Shown here: piece after piece, positions 62,077 to 62,234 of the stretch
How the letters are laid out: each line of letters starts with the position of its first letter
Position numbering within the stretch: the first letter of the stretch is position 1
NCBI GenBank assembly: GCA_002457315.1
Contig: NTKI01000007.1
Span: forward strand, 1-62,234
Source: Rhodothermaeota bacterium MED-G19
Lineage (GTDB): Bacteria > Bacteroidota > Bacteroidia > Cytophagales > MED-G16
Reading direction: 5' to 3'
DNA length: 62,234 bases
Program-made: the position numbers and the translations under genes
The notes under the pieces: generated by a model
What the model was told of the DNA's origin: nothing
Database searches by the model: none
Seen by the model: only the letters and a program-made list of their open reading frames with translations

Positions 62077-62234
62077 ATGAAGAAAGTATTATTAATATTA
62101 TCATTTGCTCTAATTTGTAATTTGGGCTATTCCCAGTCCTTTTATTCAGATATTAAGGCTACGGGATTGACTTGTGCTATGTGTTCTTACTCTACACAAA
62201 GAAGCCTTGAAAAATTAGATTTTATAAAATCTAT
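62077..62234 (+). CDS. Exported heavy-metal-associated (HMA) domain protein, partial
   Basis: The gene starts with ATG at 62077 and runs off the window after 52 codons. The signal peptide is MKKVLLILSFALICNLGYSQ. It is followed by ATGLTCAMCSYST, which has the GLTCxxC metal-binding motif of HMA domains. A periplasmic HMA protein beside a TlpA-like reductase suggests copper handling or mercury-type metal binding, which is an inference. A weak TAAATTTA box (62064-62071) ends 5 bases before the ATG. Confidence 0.75.
   Translation, partial: MKKVLLILSFALICNLGYSQSFYSDIKATGLTCAMCSYSTQRSLEKLDFIKS

Noticed and set aside
1-62234. tRNA, rRNA, CRISPR, insertion sequences, prophage or integrase genes
   Set aside because: The gaps are too short for most of these, no repeat arrays or terminal inverted repeats were seen, and every long frame has a conserved chromosomal assignment.

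Overview
The window looks like a chromosomal segment of a marine, streamlined member of the Bacteroidetes, probably Flavobacteriia. The evidence is very low GC (roughly 28% by eye), a CarboxypepD-type TonB-dependent receptor, a fused LpxC-FabZ, the type IX secretion regulator PorX, a split transketolase, a YidD with the flavobacterial look, and TAnnTTTG promoter boxes with almost no Shine-Dalgarno sequences. I count 56 protein genes, one cut by the right edge. I see no tRNA, rRNA, CRISPR array, insertion sequence, phage gene or pseudogene. Non-coding sequence sums to about 1.3 kb (about 2%). The longest gap is 146 bases, so there is no gene-free stretch of 300 bases.

Layout. 0.1-4.8 kb: outer-membrane receptor, small lipoprotein and a sodium/dicarboxylate symporter. 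4.8-8.6 kb (minus): lipid A operon lpxD - lpxC/fabZ - lpxA followed by an orphan ABC ATPase. 8.6-10.6 kb: porX-tsaE. 10.6-12.7 kb (minus): mpl and an epsilon-type exonuclease. 12.8-17.8 kb: dnaB - etfB - etfA - DUF151/UVR - nupC. 17.8-22.1 kb (minus): trpS - sugar phosphomutase - pgi. 22.2-26.9 kb: a DUF1573 protein and two large secreted amidohydrolase-like proteins. 26.9-35.4 kb (minus): a nine-gene run from an Omp85-like protein through mtaB, an FAH-family enzyme, an M23 peptidase, bcp and split transketolase to queC-queF. 35.4-42.99 kb: yidD, nadE, a methyltransferase-like membrane protein, an SGLT symporter divergent from a sugar dehydrogenase, then murB-yebC. 43.1-50.2 kb: guaA with a periplasmic-binding-fold protein, then sppA, kdsB and long NfeD. 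50.2-54.9 kb: LysM/DPBB protein, cspA, pyrE, NUDIX, a class V aminotransferase and an amino-acid permease. 54.9-62.2 kb: xylB-xylA, NhaC antiporter, two envelope lipoproteins, a TlpA-like thioredoxin and the start of a heavy-metal-domain protein.

How the genes fit together. XylA and XylB would make xylulose 5-phosphate, which the split transketolase, Pgi and the phosphomutase can feed into central metabolism. Many other genes build or maintain the envelope (lpx genes, kdsB, murB, mpl, M23, NlpC/P60, LysM, SppA, NfeD, Omp85, YidD). Sodium-coupled carriers (DASS, SGLT, NhaC, probably the CNT carrier) suit a marine life.

The most unusual points are a QueC whose canonical zinc-cysteine cluster is entirely replaced, two amidohydrolase modules that have lost the metal-binding HxH motif next to one that keeps it, and a recurring promoter geometry that predicts near-leaderless mRNAs for several genes. 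I did not find a clear, wholly new multi-gene system. Most of the window is conserved housekeeping and envelope content.
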